Shown here: positions 18,351 to 26,961 of the stretch, one piece after another
Layout: every line of letters starts with the position of its first letter
Position numbering within the stretch: position 1 is the first letter of the stretch
Assembly (NCBI GenBank): GCA_963753685.1
Contig: CAVWDE010000021.1
Span: 1-64,000, forward strand
DNA: 64,000 nucleotides
Direction: 5' to 3'
Source: DATAOG01 sp963753685
GTDB lineage: Bacteria; Pseudomonadota; Alphaproteobacteria; Geminicoccales; Geminicoccaceae
Position numbers and translations under genes: made by a program
The notes under the pieces: model-generated
Database searches by the model: none
Seen by the model: only the letters and a program-made list of their open reading frames with translations
Told to the model about the DNA's origin: nothing

Positions 18351-19253
18351 TCAGACGGGCCAGCCCGACACCTCGGCGGTGACCTTGGTCATCCGCAACG
18401 CCAGACCGATCCCGACGAAGAACGGCCACAGCGACGTCACGACATATTTTCCGATGATCTCACCGGAGGAGCCGGTGCTCGCGCCCGCATGGACCTGCTG
18501 GGCGAGCAGCAGACTTTTCAACTGCCCGAAGACCGGCATCGCCAGATCGTAGGTCAGCGACCGGTCCATGGTGGTCCATCGTCGGTGGGCGATTGCGTCC
18601 CGAAGCTCTGCGGCCAGCACATCGCGCGGATCGTCATGAAACGTCTGGATCCCTTGATCCAGCACCGCTTTGATCCGCAACAGGTCCCTTTGATCCAATG
18701 CCGACAAGACCTCTCTCAACCAAGCGCAATAGTGGGCGGGGATCTGGTTGGGAAGCAACCGAGCGATCGTGCCGATGTTCAGCGTCGAGAGGACGGTTTG
18801 CAGGAAGCTGTAGGTCTCGGACGGCAAGAAGGTCCGGCCGCACCAGGCTTCCTCGCGGCCGACCAGTATCTTGGCGCCGCTGAAATCCGGTGGATACTGG
18901 GTCAGAATAAACCTTTGGTAGCTCTGCTGGCGCTCGCTGTCCTGGCTGAGTAGGCCGAGCAGCAGTCCGATTGCGACCAGTGAAAAATATAGGTAATCGG
19001 TACCCTTGACGATTCGAGTGGTGATGCCGCGCCAGACCGCCAGGATTGCGTGGAAGATCGATAGCGACAGGAAGAACACAGCCAAAAGTAGCAGGATGAA
19101 GTCGTGGGCGATGCACAACATCTGGCCAAAGACCAGGATACCGACGAACGAGCTCACGAAGAGGCTGAGGCGCGCTCCGGCCATGGCTGAACTCTCGGTT
19201 ATTGGCCGCGCGGCTTGGCCCTCGGACAGCGTCCGAGTCGTTTGCTCGGCCAT
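18351..19253 (-). CDS. Hypothetical membrane protein
   Basis: No family was recognised. The 300-residue protein has two adjacent N-terminal membrane helices (about 28-70), a third at about 90-102 (LYFSLVAIGLLLGLL), a soluble central region of about 150 residues with two cysteines (WCGRTF, HYCAWL), and a last helix near 265-285 (SLWPFFVGIGLALRM). An alternative ATG at 19184 would start just before the first helix. Its codon use is clearly less GC-rich than its neighbours, which suggests an acquired or fast-evolving gene. It is divergent from the MFS gene at 19373. Confidence 0.6.
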   Translation of the reverse strand: MAEQTTRTLSEGQAARPITESSAMAGARLSLFVSSFVGILVFGQMLCIAHDFILLLLAVFFLSLSIFHAILAVWRGITTRIVKGTDYLYFSLVAIGLLLGLLSQDSERQQSYQRFILTQYPPDFSGAKILVGREEAWCGRTFLPSETYSFLQTVLSTLNIGTIARLLPNQIPAHYCAWLREVLSALDQRDLLRIKAVLDQGIQTFHDDPRDVLAAELRDAIAHRRWTTMDRSLTYDLAMPVFGQLKSLLLAQQVHAGASTGSSGEIIGKYVVTSLWPFFVGIGLALRMTKVTAEVSGWPV

Positions 19254-19372
19254 TCTTGCAACCGCAGGGTATCGCCCAGCGCGGGGCTTGGGAAGCGGAG
19301 CGATGGCGGCGCCAGGCGAGGGGCTGGGTCTTGCGTCTTTCGCCGCCCGGCGCGATCTGCCAATCTGCCCGC

Positions 19373-20605
19373 ATGACCACCATCCAGACCGCAGCCCTGC
19401 CCGCCCGCCAGGACGTCAAGGTGATGAGCCTGATCGGCATCGGGCATTTCTTCAGCCACTTCTATATCCTGCTGCTGCCGCCCCTGTTCCCGCTGCTCAA
19501 GGACGCGTTCGGGGTCGACTACGTGCAGCTCGGCTTCGCGATCGCGATCCTCAACGGGGTCACGGCGCTCACCCAGGCGCCGGTCGGCTTTCTGGTCGAC
19601 CGGTTCGGCGCGCGCGGCATCCTGATGACGGGCCTTGCCCTGTTCAGCCTGGCGATCGGCCTGGTCGGGGTGTGGCCGAGCTACCACGTCCTGCTGCTGC
19701 TGATGGTGGTGGCCGGGCTCGGCAACAGCGTGTTCCACCCGGCCGACTACGCGATCCTGTCGGCGGCGGTCGACACCCGGCGCAAGGGACGGGCGTTCTC
19801 GATCCACACCTTCGGCGGCTATGCCGGCTTCGCCGCGGCGCCGCCGGTGATCGTCTCGCTCGCGGCGGTGTTCGGCTGGCGTATGGCGCTGCTGCTCGCG
19901 GGCATGGCCGGTCTGGTGGTGACCGCGGTGCTGCTTGCCAACAGTGGCGTCCTGCGCGCGGACGTGGACGCCAGAAGCCGGGCGACCGGGAGCAGCGCTG
20001 CGGCGCCCGGCTGGCGGTTGCTGCTCAGCGGGCCGATCCTGATGGCGCTGGTGTTCTTCGTGATGCTGGCGTTCAGCCTCGGCGGCTATACGAGCTTCAG
20101 CGTGGCCGCGATCCAGGCCCTCTACCGGGTCGATCTGGCGGCGGCGACCGTGCCGCTCACGGTCTATCTCGTGGCCAGCACCCTTGGCGTGCTGCTCGGC
20201 GGCTGGATCGCCGATCGGACCCGGCAGCACCACCAGGTGGTCGCCGGCTGCTTCCTCATGGTCGCCCTGGTCTCGGCCGCGATCCCGCTGCTGGTACCGC
20301 CGATCCTCCTGGTCACCGTGCTGTTCGCCTGCGCCGGGCTGTTCTCGGGCGTGGTCGCGCCGTCGCGCGACATGATGGTGAGCGCGGTCACGCCGCCGGG
20401 CTCGAGCGGCAAGGTGTTCGGCTTCGTGACCACCGGCTTCAGCATCGGCGGCATCGTCGGGCCGCTGCTGTTCGGCCTGGTGCTCGACCTCGGCAATCCC
20501 GGCAACCTGTTCTGGACGATCGCCGGGCTCAGCCTTTTGACCCTGATCGTGGTGTTCGCGGGCGGCCGCCAGGACCGCCAGCAGGCTGCGCCAGCGAGCT
20601 CGTAG
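19373..20605 (+). CDS. MFS transporter
   Basis: A 410-residue major facilitator carrier with about twelve hydrophobic helices. The loop 2-3 signature is present as GFLVDRFGARGILMTG. Sequence blocks such as HFFSHFYILLLPPLFPLLK and FHPADYAILS resemble the fosmidomycin-resistance-like/oxalate-formate part of the superfamily, which also includes many carboxylate carriers. The ATG at 19373 was chosen because the conserved part starts just after it; the open frame upstream is GC-rich noise. Substrate unknown. Confidence 0.85.
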   Translation: MTTIQTAALPARQDVKVMSLIGIGHFFSHFYILLLPPLFPLLKDAFGVDYVQLGFAIAILNGVTALTQAPVGFLVDRFGARGILMTGLALFSLAIGLVGVWPSYHVLLLLMVVAGLGNSVFHPADYAILSAAVDTRRKGRAFSIHTFGGYAGFAAAPPVIVSLAAVFGWRMALLLAGMAGLVVTAVLLANSGVLRADVDARSRATGSSAAAPGWRLLLSGPILMALVFFVMLAFSLGGYTSFSVAAIQALYRVDLAAATVPLTVYLVASTLGVLLGGWIADRTRQHHQVVAGCFLMVALVSAAIPLLVPPILLVTVLFACAGLFSGVVAPSRDMMVSAVTPPGSSGKVFGFVTTGFSIGGIVGPLLFGLVLDLGNPGNLFWTIAGLSLLTLIVVFAGGRQDRQQAAPASS

Positions 20606-20667
20606 TCGGGCGCTCCTCAGCGCTTGGGAGATCGACGCCGGCGCGCGCGCTGGGCTAGGTTCGGCGC

Positions 20668-21924
20668 ATGTTGCGGGTCCTGACCGTCGCCGGCGCGTTG
20701 TTGGTCATCGCGCAGCTGCATCGCGCCTCGGGCGGCGTGGTCGCGCTCGAGCTCGATCGCAGCTTTGGCCTCGGCGCCGGCCAGATCGGCCTCGTGATCG
20801 GCGCCATGCTGCTCGCCTCAGCGGCGGCGCAGCTGCCGGCCGGGCTCGCCTTCGATCGCTTCGGCGCGCGCCGGACGGTCACGGCGATGGTCATTGTCGC
20901 TCTGCTCGGCACGCTCCTGTTCGCGCGCGCCACGAGCTTCATCGGCCTCGCGGCCGGCCGCTTCCTGATCGGCGCGGGCTTCGCGGGCGTGGTCGCCAGC
21001 ATCATGCTGCTCACCATGCGCTGGGTGCCGCCGGAGCGCTTTGCCACGGTCGCGGCGACCGTGCTGGCGCTCGGCAGCGTCATCGGCGGCCTGCTCGCGA
21101 CCACGCCGCTGGCGCTCGCCCTGCACACCTTCGGGTGGACGCCCACCTACCTCACGATCGACCTGCTGTGCGCGCTCGCCCTGGTCGCGGCCTGCGCTCT
21201 GCTCCGGGACTCGCCGGCCGCCGCCACCGTCCGGGGCGCCGGCCGCGAGAGCCTGGCCGAGAGCCTGCGCGGCCTTCGGGCCCTGCTCGGCGACCCCGAT
21301 CTGCGGCGGATCTTCGCGATGGCGGCCTGCACGATAGCACCCTTCATGGGCACCGGCGGCCTCTGGGCCGGGCCCTATCTGCGGGATGTGCACGGCCTCG
21401 GTGGCGACCAGACCAGCTACGTCCTGCTCGGCATGGTCCTGATGCTCAATCTCGGCACGCTCGCCTATGGCCCGCTCGATCGCTGGTTCGGGACCAGGCG
21501 AGGCGTGGTCCTGGCCGGCGCCAGCGCCAGCATGCTGATCCTCGCCGCGCTCGCGGGCCTGCCCGACCCGCCGCTCTGGCTGGTGGTCGCGCTGTTCCTC
21601 GGCCTCGGCCTCACGAGCCCGTTCTATGTCACGCTCACCGCCCATGGCCGGAACTTCGTGCCGATCGAGCGCGCCGGCCGCCTGGTCACCACGATCAATC
21701 TGTTCGCGCTGTCGGCCGCCTTCGGCGCGCAGTGGCTCTCGGGCTACGTGGTCGGCCTGACCGGGGGCGGCCAGGCGCTCGGCTCGGCCACGGGCTATCG
21801 CCTGGTGTTCGCTCTGCTCGCGGCCATGCTGCTCGGCGCGCTGCTGATCTATCGCCTGGCGCCGGAGCGACCCGGACGGCAGAGACGTGAGCCGGCCAGC
21901 GCGCCTGAGGCTGATCTTGCCTAG
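20668..21924 (+). CDS. MFS transporter
   Basis: A 418-residue carrier with about twelve predicted membrane helices. The family signature between helices 2 and 3 reads AGLAFDRFGARRTVTA. It follows the previous MFS gene after 62 bp on the same strand but is not a close copy: its start lacks the HFFSH block and it has its own opening LRVLTVAGALLVIAQLHRA. The pair may be co-transcribed. The end converges on the EamA gene with only three bases overlapping. Substrate unknown. Confidence 0.85.
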   Translation: MLRVLTVAGALLVIAQLHRASGGVVALELDRSFGLGAGQIGLVIGAMLLASAAAQLPAGLAFDRFGARRTVTAMVIVALLGTLLFARATSFIGLAAGRFLIGAGFAGVVASIMLLTMRWVPPERFATVAATVLALGSVIGGLLATTPLALALHTFGWTPTYLTIDLLCALALVAACALLRDSPAAATVRGAGRESLAESLRGLRALLGDPDLRRIFAMAACTIAPFMGTGGLWAGPYLRDVHGLGGDQTSYVLLGMVLMLNLGTLAYGPLDRWFGTRRGVVLAGASASMLILAALAGLPDPPLWLVVALFLGLGLTSPFYVTLTAHGRNFVPIERAGRLVTTINLFALSAAFGAQWLSGYVVGLTGGGQALGSATGYRLVFALLAAMLLGALLIYRLAPERPGRQRREPASAPEADLA

Positions 21925-22872
21925 GGCGAGGTGACCGGCCCCGTGCCCACCGTGGCGGCCGCGGCCGCCGCCCGTTGCCGGGCAAGCCGCGCCTCGCGCT
22001 CGGTGATGTAGATGGTCGCGCCGAAGATCAGCCCGCCGCCGAGCCAGGTCCAGACGCTCGGCACCTCGCCGAACCAGAGATAGGCGGCGAGTGCTGCGAA
22101 CGGCAGGCGCAGGAACTCGAACGGCACCACCGCGGATGCGTCCGCGCGCTGGACCGCCTGCGCGAGCGTCAGCCAGGCGAGCGTGCCGAAGCTGCCGATC
22201 CCGATCAGCAGCAGCCAGCCGGCGAGGTCCGGCATCCGCCAATGCAACAGGCACGAGCGGGAAGGAGAGCAGGGTCGCGAACAGCGCCTGGTACCAGACG
22301 ATGGTCGGCACCCGCTCGGTCCGGGTCAGGTATTTGATCAAGAGCGTGGTGGCGGCCGCGAGCAGGGCGCCGAACAGCACCAGCAGGGCGTAAGGCGAGA
22401 TCGCCTCAGCACCCGGCCGGAGCACGATCAGGACGCCAACGAAGCCGATCCCGATGGCACTCCAGCGCCGGGCGCGCACGACCTCGTGCAGCACCAGCGC
22501 GGCGCCCACGGTCGCGAACAGGGGCTTGGAGAAGGCGAGGGCGATCACCTCGGCGAGCGGCAGGTAAGCGATCGCCGCGAAGTAGCAGATCATGCCGCCG
22601 ACGTGGAAGACGCTCATCATCAGGATGCGGCTCGGGCGGCGCGCCCGGAACATGTCGAGCCGGATGCCACCACCGGCCCCGCGCATGAACGGCAGCATCG
22701 CGAGCAGGCCGAAGACGTTGCGCAGGAACACGACCTCGAAGGAGTGGACCTCGGCCGAGACCACCCGGATCATGCTGTTCTGGATCGCGACCGAGATGGC
22801 GCCGAGGATCATCAAGAGCGCCGCCTGGACGATCGGCGGCTGGCTGCCGAAGGCGGTTTTGAGCGCGCGCAC
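21921..22872 (-). pseudogene. EamA/DMT superfamily transporter, one frameshift
   Basis: Drug/metabolite transporter with two EamA repeats, expected to export small metabolites across the inner membrane. The first repeat (from 22872) shows SFEVVFLRNVFGLLAMLPF and GALLVLHE-like helices; the second, after the break, shows AVVPFEFLRLPFAALAAYLWFGE and ends in TIYITEREARLA. One base is extra near 22244-22247; removal gives a 316-residue protein of normal length with ten hydrophobic helices. All sequence around the break is conserved. It ends on the convergent MFS gene and starts 10 bp from the end of the sulfatase gene on the same strand. Confidence 0.8.
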
Positions 22873-22881
22873 CGGCAGACT

Positions 22882-24399
22882 CTAGGCGGGCGGCGCCAGA
22901 TCGAGCCGCTGATAGGCCTCGGGCGGGGCCGCGTGCGCCTGCATGTGGGCGCGCATCGCGGCAACCAGCCGCTGCTCGACCTCGGGTGCCTCGATCGGCG
23001 TCATCTGGCCGGGATCAGCGCCAGTGTCGTAGAGCACGGTCACCGGGTCCTCGAGCCCGCCGCCCTGGGTCGGCGGCCGCCTGGCATCGCGGCGCGCCGG
23101 CAGCCGCAGCATCGGCAGGCCCTTGGTGAAATCGAAGGGATCGACCAGCTTTGCGCCCTCGAACTCCTCGGGCTCGAAGAACCCCCGCATGTGGACGGGC
23201 ATGAGCGTGTACTCGAACAGCTCCTGCGCAAACAGATCACGCGGGTAGCGGAAATAGGTGTAGCGGCCGTCGGTGATGTTGGTGGCGCCGCCGAAGATGC
23301 CGTAGAGCGCGCTCTCCCGGACATGGGTGTCGCCGCCGAGCAGCGGCATCAGCGAATGGCCGCACACCTCGGGCGGCACCGGCTGGCCGAACACATCCAG
23401 GATGGTCGGCATCAGGTCGATCGTCTGGGTCAGCGCTTGGCGGTGCGAGCCGGCCTCGGATGCGTGGTCGGGGTGCCAGATCAGCAGCGGGATGTGCGCG
23501 ATCTCGTCGTAGAACGGCATCCGGTTCTTGCCCCACCAGTCGTGCTCGGCGAGCAGGAAGCCGTGGTCGGTGGTCAGGATCAGCGCAGTATCCCGCCACA
23601 TGTCGTGCGCATCCATGTAGTCGAGCAGGCGGCCGAGGTAGTGGTCGCACATGGCGACCAGGGCGGCGTAGTTGGCGCGCAGCTCGGCGATCTCGTCGGG
23701 CCGGTCGAGCACCCGGCGATAGCGCGGCCAGTCGAGGATCGGGCCGCCGTAGTTGGTCGGATAGTCCTTGCGAAAGCGCGCCGGCGCATGGAACGGCTCG
23801 TGCGGATCGAAGGTCTCGAGCTGCAGCAGCCAGCCGTCCTCGCCCCGGTTGGCGTCGAGGAACTCGAAGCTCTTGGCGAAACACTGGACGACCGGGAAGT
23901 CGGCCTCCTCGCGGATCTTCTCGCGGTTGATCATGTGCTGCAGGCGAAAGCCGGCGCGATCAGCCTCGAACTGCTCGGGGTGATAGATCTCGGCGAAGCG
24001 CTCGAGCGGCGGGCGGACCATCGCCTGCCACTTGTCGGCCTCCTGGCCGCGGATGAACGCAAAGCTGTTGTAGCGCTGGTGGTAGGTCCAGCCGCCGTCG
24101 GCGAAGTAGTGATAGTGGTCGGAGACCAGGTGGGAATAGATGCCGGCTTGCCCCAGCAGCACCGGGAACGAGTTGTCGAACGGCTCGAGCGGGCCCCAGC
24201 TGCGGTGCAAAAAGTTGAGCCGGCCGGTGTGCAGATCGCGCCTGGCCGGCATGCAGGGCATGCTGCCGACATAATGCCTGTCGAAGCGCACCGCGCGCTC
24301 GGCCAACCGGGAGAAATTCGGGGTCCGGACCGTGGTCCCGCCATAGCACTCGAGCGCTCGCCGGTTCAGACTGTCGAACAGCAGCAGGATCACGCGCAT
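22882..24399 (-). CDS. Sulfatase / phosphonate monoester hydrolase-like enzyme
   Basis: A 505-residue member of the sulfatase branch of the alkaline phosphatase superfamily, hydrolysing sulfate or phosphonate/phosphate esters. The formylglycine motif CMPAR (Cys49, Pro51, Arg53) is intact, within PCMPARRDLHTGR. Metal-binding blocks are LLFDSLNR near the start and TTDHGFLLAEHDWWGK in the middle. No signal peptide is visible, which favours the cytoplasmic PMH-like subgroup over secreted polysaccharide sulfatases. Activation would need a formylglycine-generating enzyme or analogue, not present in this window. The EamA gene follows on the same strand. Confidence 0.88.
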   Translation of the reverse strand: MRVILLLFDSLNRRALECYGGTTVRTPNFSRLAERAVRFDRHYVGSMPCMPARRDLHTGRLNFLHRSWGPLEPFDNSFPVLLGQAGIYSHLVSDHYHYFADGGWTYHQRYNSFAFIRGQEADKWQAMVRPPLERFAEIYHPEQFEADRAGFRLQHMINREKIREEADFPVVQCFAKSFEFLDANRGEDGWLLQLETFDPHEPFHAPARFRKDYPTNYGGPILDWPRYRRVLDRPDEIAELRANYAALVAMCDHYLGRLLDYMDAHDMWRDTALILTTDHGFLLAEHDWWGKNRMPFYDEIAHIPLLIWHPDHASEAGSHRQALTQTIDLMPTILDVFGQPVPPEVCGHSLMPLLGGDTHVRESALYGIFGGATNITDGRYTYFRYPRDLFAQELFEYTLMPVHMRGFFEPEEFEGAKLVDPFDFTKGLPMLRLPARRDARRPPTQGGGLEDPVTVLYDTGADPGQMTPIEAPEVEQRLVAAMRAHMQAHAAPPEAYQRLDLAPPA

Positions 24400-24504
24400 C
24401 GCTCAGGGCTCCCCGACGGCTCATGGCACCAATGCACGTGGCTTTACGGATGACAAGCCGCGCGGGCTCGGCTTTGCTGCCGGGAGCAGGAGCGGGGGAG
24501 GAGC

Positions 24505-25404
24505 ATGACCAAGCGGATCGGTTTCATCGGCGCCGGGCTGATGGGTCATGGCATGGCCAAGAACATCGCCCTCAAGGGCTTTCAGCTGACCGTGCTCGGG
24601 CATCGCAACCGGCAGCCGGTCGAGGACCTGCTCGGCCGCGGTGCCACCGAGGCCAAGAGCCCGGCGGCGCTCGCGCGCGCGAGCGACTTCGTGATTCTGT
24701 GCGTGCCGTCCTCGGACGAGGTCGAGCTCTCCGTGTTCGCCGAGAACGGCATCCTCGCAGGCGCGCACGAGGGCCTGATCGTGATCGATGCGACCACCGC
24801 CGAGCCCGCCTCGACCGAGCGCGTGGCGAAGGCGCTCGCGGCCAAGAACGTGGGCTTTGCCGATGCGCCCCTGACCCGCTCGCCCAAGGACGCCGAGGCC
24901 GGCCGGCTGAACACGCTGGTCGGCGCCGACGAGGCGACGCTGGCCCTGATCCGACCTGTGCTCGAGGCCTATTGCGAGAACATTTTCCACGTCGGGCCAA
25001 TCGGTTCCGGCCACAAGATGAAGCTGATCAACAACTTCCTCAGCCAGGGTACCGCAGCCCTGATCGCCGAGGCGGTGACGACCGCGACCAAGGCGGGCGT
25101 CGATCTGGCGAAACTGTTCGAGGTGGTGAGCGAAGGCGGGGCCAACTCGTCCGTCTTCCAGCGCTTCATGCCCTGGGTGCTGTCCGGCCAGGGTGGCATG
25201 ATCTTCAAGCTCAAGAACGGCCAGAAGGACGTCAGGTACTACACGCATCTGGCCGAGAGCGTGGGCGCCACCGCGTTCCTCGGCGAGGCGATCCATCAGA
25301 TCTTCACGCTCGCGGCCGCCCAGGGCGAGAGCGAGAGCTACGTGCCGGCCCTCGCCCGCGCGCTCGGCAAGGTCAACGGCGTCAAGATCGGTCCGCAAGA
25401 GTAA
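24505..25404 (+). CDS. NAD(P)-dependent 3-hydroxyisobutyrate dehydrogenase-like enzyme
   Basis: A 299-residue beta-hydroxyacid dehydrogenase. The Rossmann motif is GFIGAGLMGHGMAKN. The substrate-binding region is IDATTAEPAST, the catalytic block is GSGHKMKLINNFL with Lys in HKMK, and FADAPLTRSP replaces the more usual APVSGG. The start follows GGGGGAGGAGC. It is a distant paralogue of the gene at 2720-3632 and the remnant at 684-898. The next gene starts 14 bp downstream, so both form an operon. Likely substrates are small 3-hydroxy acids or related semialdehydes. Confidence 0.9.
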   Translation: MTKRIGFIGAGLMGHGMAKNIALKGFQLTVLGHRNRQPVEDLLGRGATEAKSPAALARASDFVILCVPSSDEVELSVFAENGILAGAHEGLIVIDATTAEPASTERVAKALAAKNVGFADAPLTRSPKDAEAGRLNTLVGADEATLALIRPVLEAYCENIFHVGPIGSGHKMKLINNFLSQGTAALIAEAVTTATKAGVDLAKLFEVVSEGGANSSVFQRFMPWVLSGQGGMIFKLKNGQKDVRYYTHLAESVGATAFLGEAIHQIFTLAAAQGESESYVPALARALGKVNGVKIGPQE

Positions 25405-25418
25405 GACGGGAGGCAAGC

Positions 25419-26114
25419 ATGGCCCTGCTGGGCAAAGGCGCGATGGTCATCTGGCATGATCCGGCGCCCGGGATCGAGAGCGACTACAACGAGTGGCACT
25501 CCAAGGAGCACATGTTCGAGCGCGTCGGCATCCCGGGATTTCGCCGCGGCCAGCGCGCGGTCGCGATCAGTGGCGCGCCGAAGTATTTCAACTTCTACGA
25601 GGTCGACGACCTGACGGTGCTGACCGGCAGGCCGTACCTGGACCGGCTCAACGATCCGACCCCCTGGACGCGCCGCATCACGCCGCACATGAACAACAAC
25701 AGCCGGACGCTCTGCCGCGTGACGGCGAGCTTCGGCGCGGGCGGGGTGCCGGCGTTCTGGACCATGATCCTGCTGTCGCGCGTGACCGGTCAGGAGGATG
25801 CGCTGCGCGCCTGGCTCGCCGAGGCCGTGCTACCCGAGCTGGTCCGCCGGCCGGGGGTCCTTTGCGCCCATCTGCTCGAAGGCGAGCCGACCACGAGCGG
25901 CCAGGAGACCGTGGAGAAGAAGCTGCGCGGCGGTGCCAACGAGTTCGTCGACTGGGTGGTCCTGGCCGGCGGCTACGAGAGCGACGCGCTGGCCGCGGTC
26001 CGCGCCGACCCGCTCTCGGAAGCCGCCCTTGCCGGGCGCGGCGCGTCCTCGAGCCGGGTGCGCGGCATCTACCGGCTCGTCCACTGCGTGACCGAGGCGG
26101 ACCTTCCAACCTAA
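25419..26114 (+). CDS. Conserved hypothetical protein, likely dimeric alpha-beta barrel type
   Basis: A 231-residue cytoplasmic protein with a strong GGGAGG site. The opening (MVIWHDPAPGIESDYNEWH, then KEHMFERVGIPGFRRGQR) resembles small ferredoxin-like alpha-beta barrel proteins in which a tryptophan/histidine pair precedes a GxPGFxRG turn. The second half may be a repeat of the same fold (FWTMILLSRVTGQEDAL, then RPGVLCAHLLEGEP). It directly follows the dehydrogenase gene and probably works in the same pathway. No enzyme activity can be named. Confidence 0.65.
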   Translation: MALLGKGAMVIWHDPAPGIESDYNEWHSKEHMFERVGIPGFRRGQRAVAISGAPKYFNFYEVDDLTVLTGRPYLDRLNDPTPWTRRITPHMNNNSRTLCRVTASFGAGGVPAFWTMILLSRVTGQEDALRAWLAEAVLPELVRRPGVLCAHLLEGEPTTSGQETVEKKLRGGANEFVDWVVLAGGYESDALAAVRADPLSEAALAGRGASSSRVRGIYRLVHCVTEADLPT

Positions 26115-26120
26115 GTCACA

Positions 26121-26558
26121 TCAGGCGTCGACCAGCGGGTTGACGATCTTCAATCCACGGAATCGACGGAAGTCCCGATCCGCGGTCCAGAGCTCGCCCA
26201 CACCGTGGTGACGGCAGAGCGCGGCGATATGTGCATCGTGGACACGTGGGCCCGTCACCTGGCTCTGCTCCAGGATTGCACACAGGACGGGCCAGTAGCC
26301 TGAGGCGACACCGAGCAGCATGAGGCTCGGCGCTTCCATCCAGAGTTCGACCTGCCGGATCGCGAGGTCGAGAGGCGTCGGCGGCACATAGACTCTGCTA
26401 TGAGTGACAATGCCGAGGAATTCGTGAAGGCACGGCCAAGCGATGGCCCACGGCAGGGCGCTTTCCATCAGTCGGGTGAGACAAGCGTCAGCGCGCTGAT
26501 TCCACGTGGAATCCTCGCGGTGGGCGTAGACGAGAATGTTGGTGTCGACGGCGATCAC
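26121..26558 (-). CDS. vapC: PIN-domain toxin VapC
   Basis: A 145-residue PIN-domain ribonuclease, the toxin half of a type II system. The acidic active-site residues are visible: MIAVDTNILVYAHRED (first Asp), HEFLGIV (Glu), VHDAHIAALC (Asp) and WTADRDFRRF (last Asp). Length and order are typical of VapC. Its ATG overlaps the stop codon of the antitoxin gene by four bases (ATGA), showing translational coupling. VapC toxins usually cut tRNA or rRNA; the target here is unknown. Confidence 0.9.
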   Translation of the reverse strand: MIAVDTNILVYAHREDSTWNQRADACLTRLMESALPWAIAWPCLHEFLGIVTHSRVYVPPTPLDLAIRQVELWMEAPSLMLLGVASGYWPVLCAILEQSQVTGPRVHDAHIAALCRHHGVGELWTADRDFRRFRGLKIVNPLVDA

Positions 26559-26806
26559 GCGCCTCGGTCTTCATAGGCCATGGCACGGATCGTCGCGAAG
26601 TCGTCCTCGTCGAGTCCGGGCTGCAGCCCCTCGCCCTTGAAGGTGCACTTGCGCAGCTTGAAGGACGCTGGCGGCGGCACCTCGGTCTGAATCAGGAATT
26701 GGCGCAGCGCCGTTTCGACCAGCGCCTTCAGGCTCAGCTTGCGCTCAAGGGCGACCCGCTTGGCCTGCTGCAGCAGGGCATCGTTGATCTCGATCGTCGT
26801 CTTCAT
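26555..26806 (-). CDS. vapB: VapB-type antitoxin
   Basis: An 83-residue antitoxin. Residues 1-40 form a ribbon-helix-helix-like DNA-binding part (MKTTIEINDALLQQAKRVAL, then LSLKALVETALRQFL). The C-terminal tail is acidic and extended (LQPGLDEDDFATIRAMAYED), the part that normally covers the toxin active site. The start at 26806 was chosen over an upstream in-frame codon because this family begins MxTTIxIxD. It is first in the operon with vapC and probably represses its own promoter through the palindrome upstream. Confidence 0.88.
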   Translation of the reverse strand: MKTTIEINDALLQQAKRVALERKLSLKALVETALRQFLIQTEVPPPASFKLRKCTFKGEGLQPGLDEDDFATIRAMAYEDRGA

Positions 26807-26837
26807 CGGGGTCTCCGCCAGCCCTTCACCGCCTGAT

Positions 26838-26849
26838 CCATATTTATGG
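26838..26849. promoter_or_regulatory. Palindrome upstream of vapBC
   Basis: CCATA-TT-TATGG is an inverted repeat 32 bp upstream of the vapB start, in an AT-rich patch that could also include the -10 box (TAAATAT on the minus strand). It is a reasonable operator for VapB autoregulation. Confidence 0.45.
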
Positions 26850-26961
26850 GTCGGTGCGGCCAAGCGTCAAGGCGGCGGTCGCGCCGGGAGCCGGTGTTGT
26901 CCTCGGCTGGCCCGGGAGGGTATGTCTGAGCGGCCGCTGACCCAAAAAAGGGAGAACCGCC

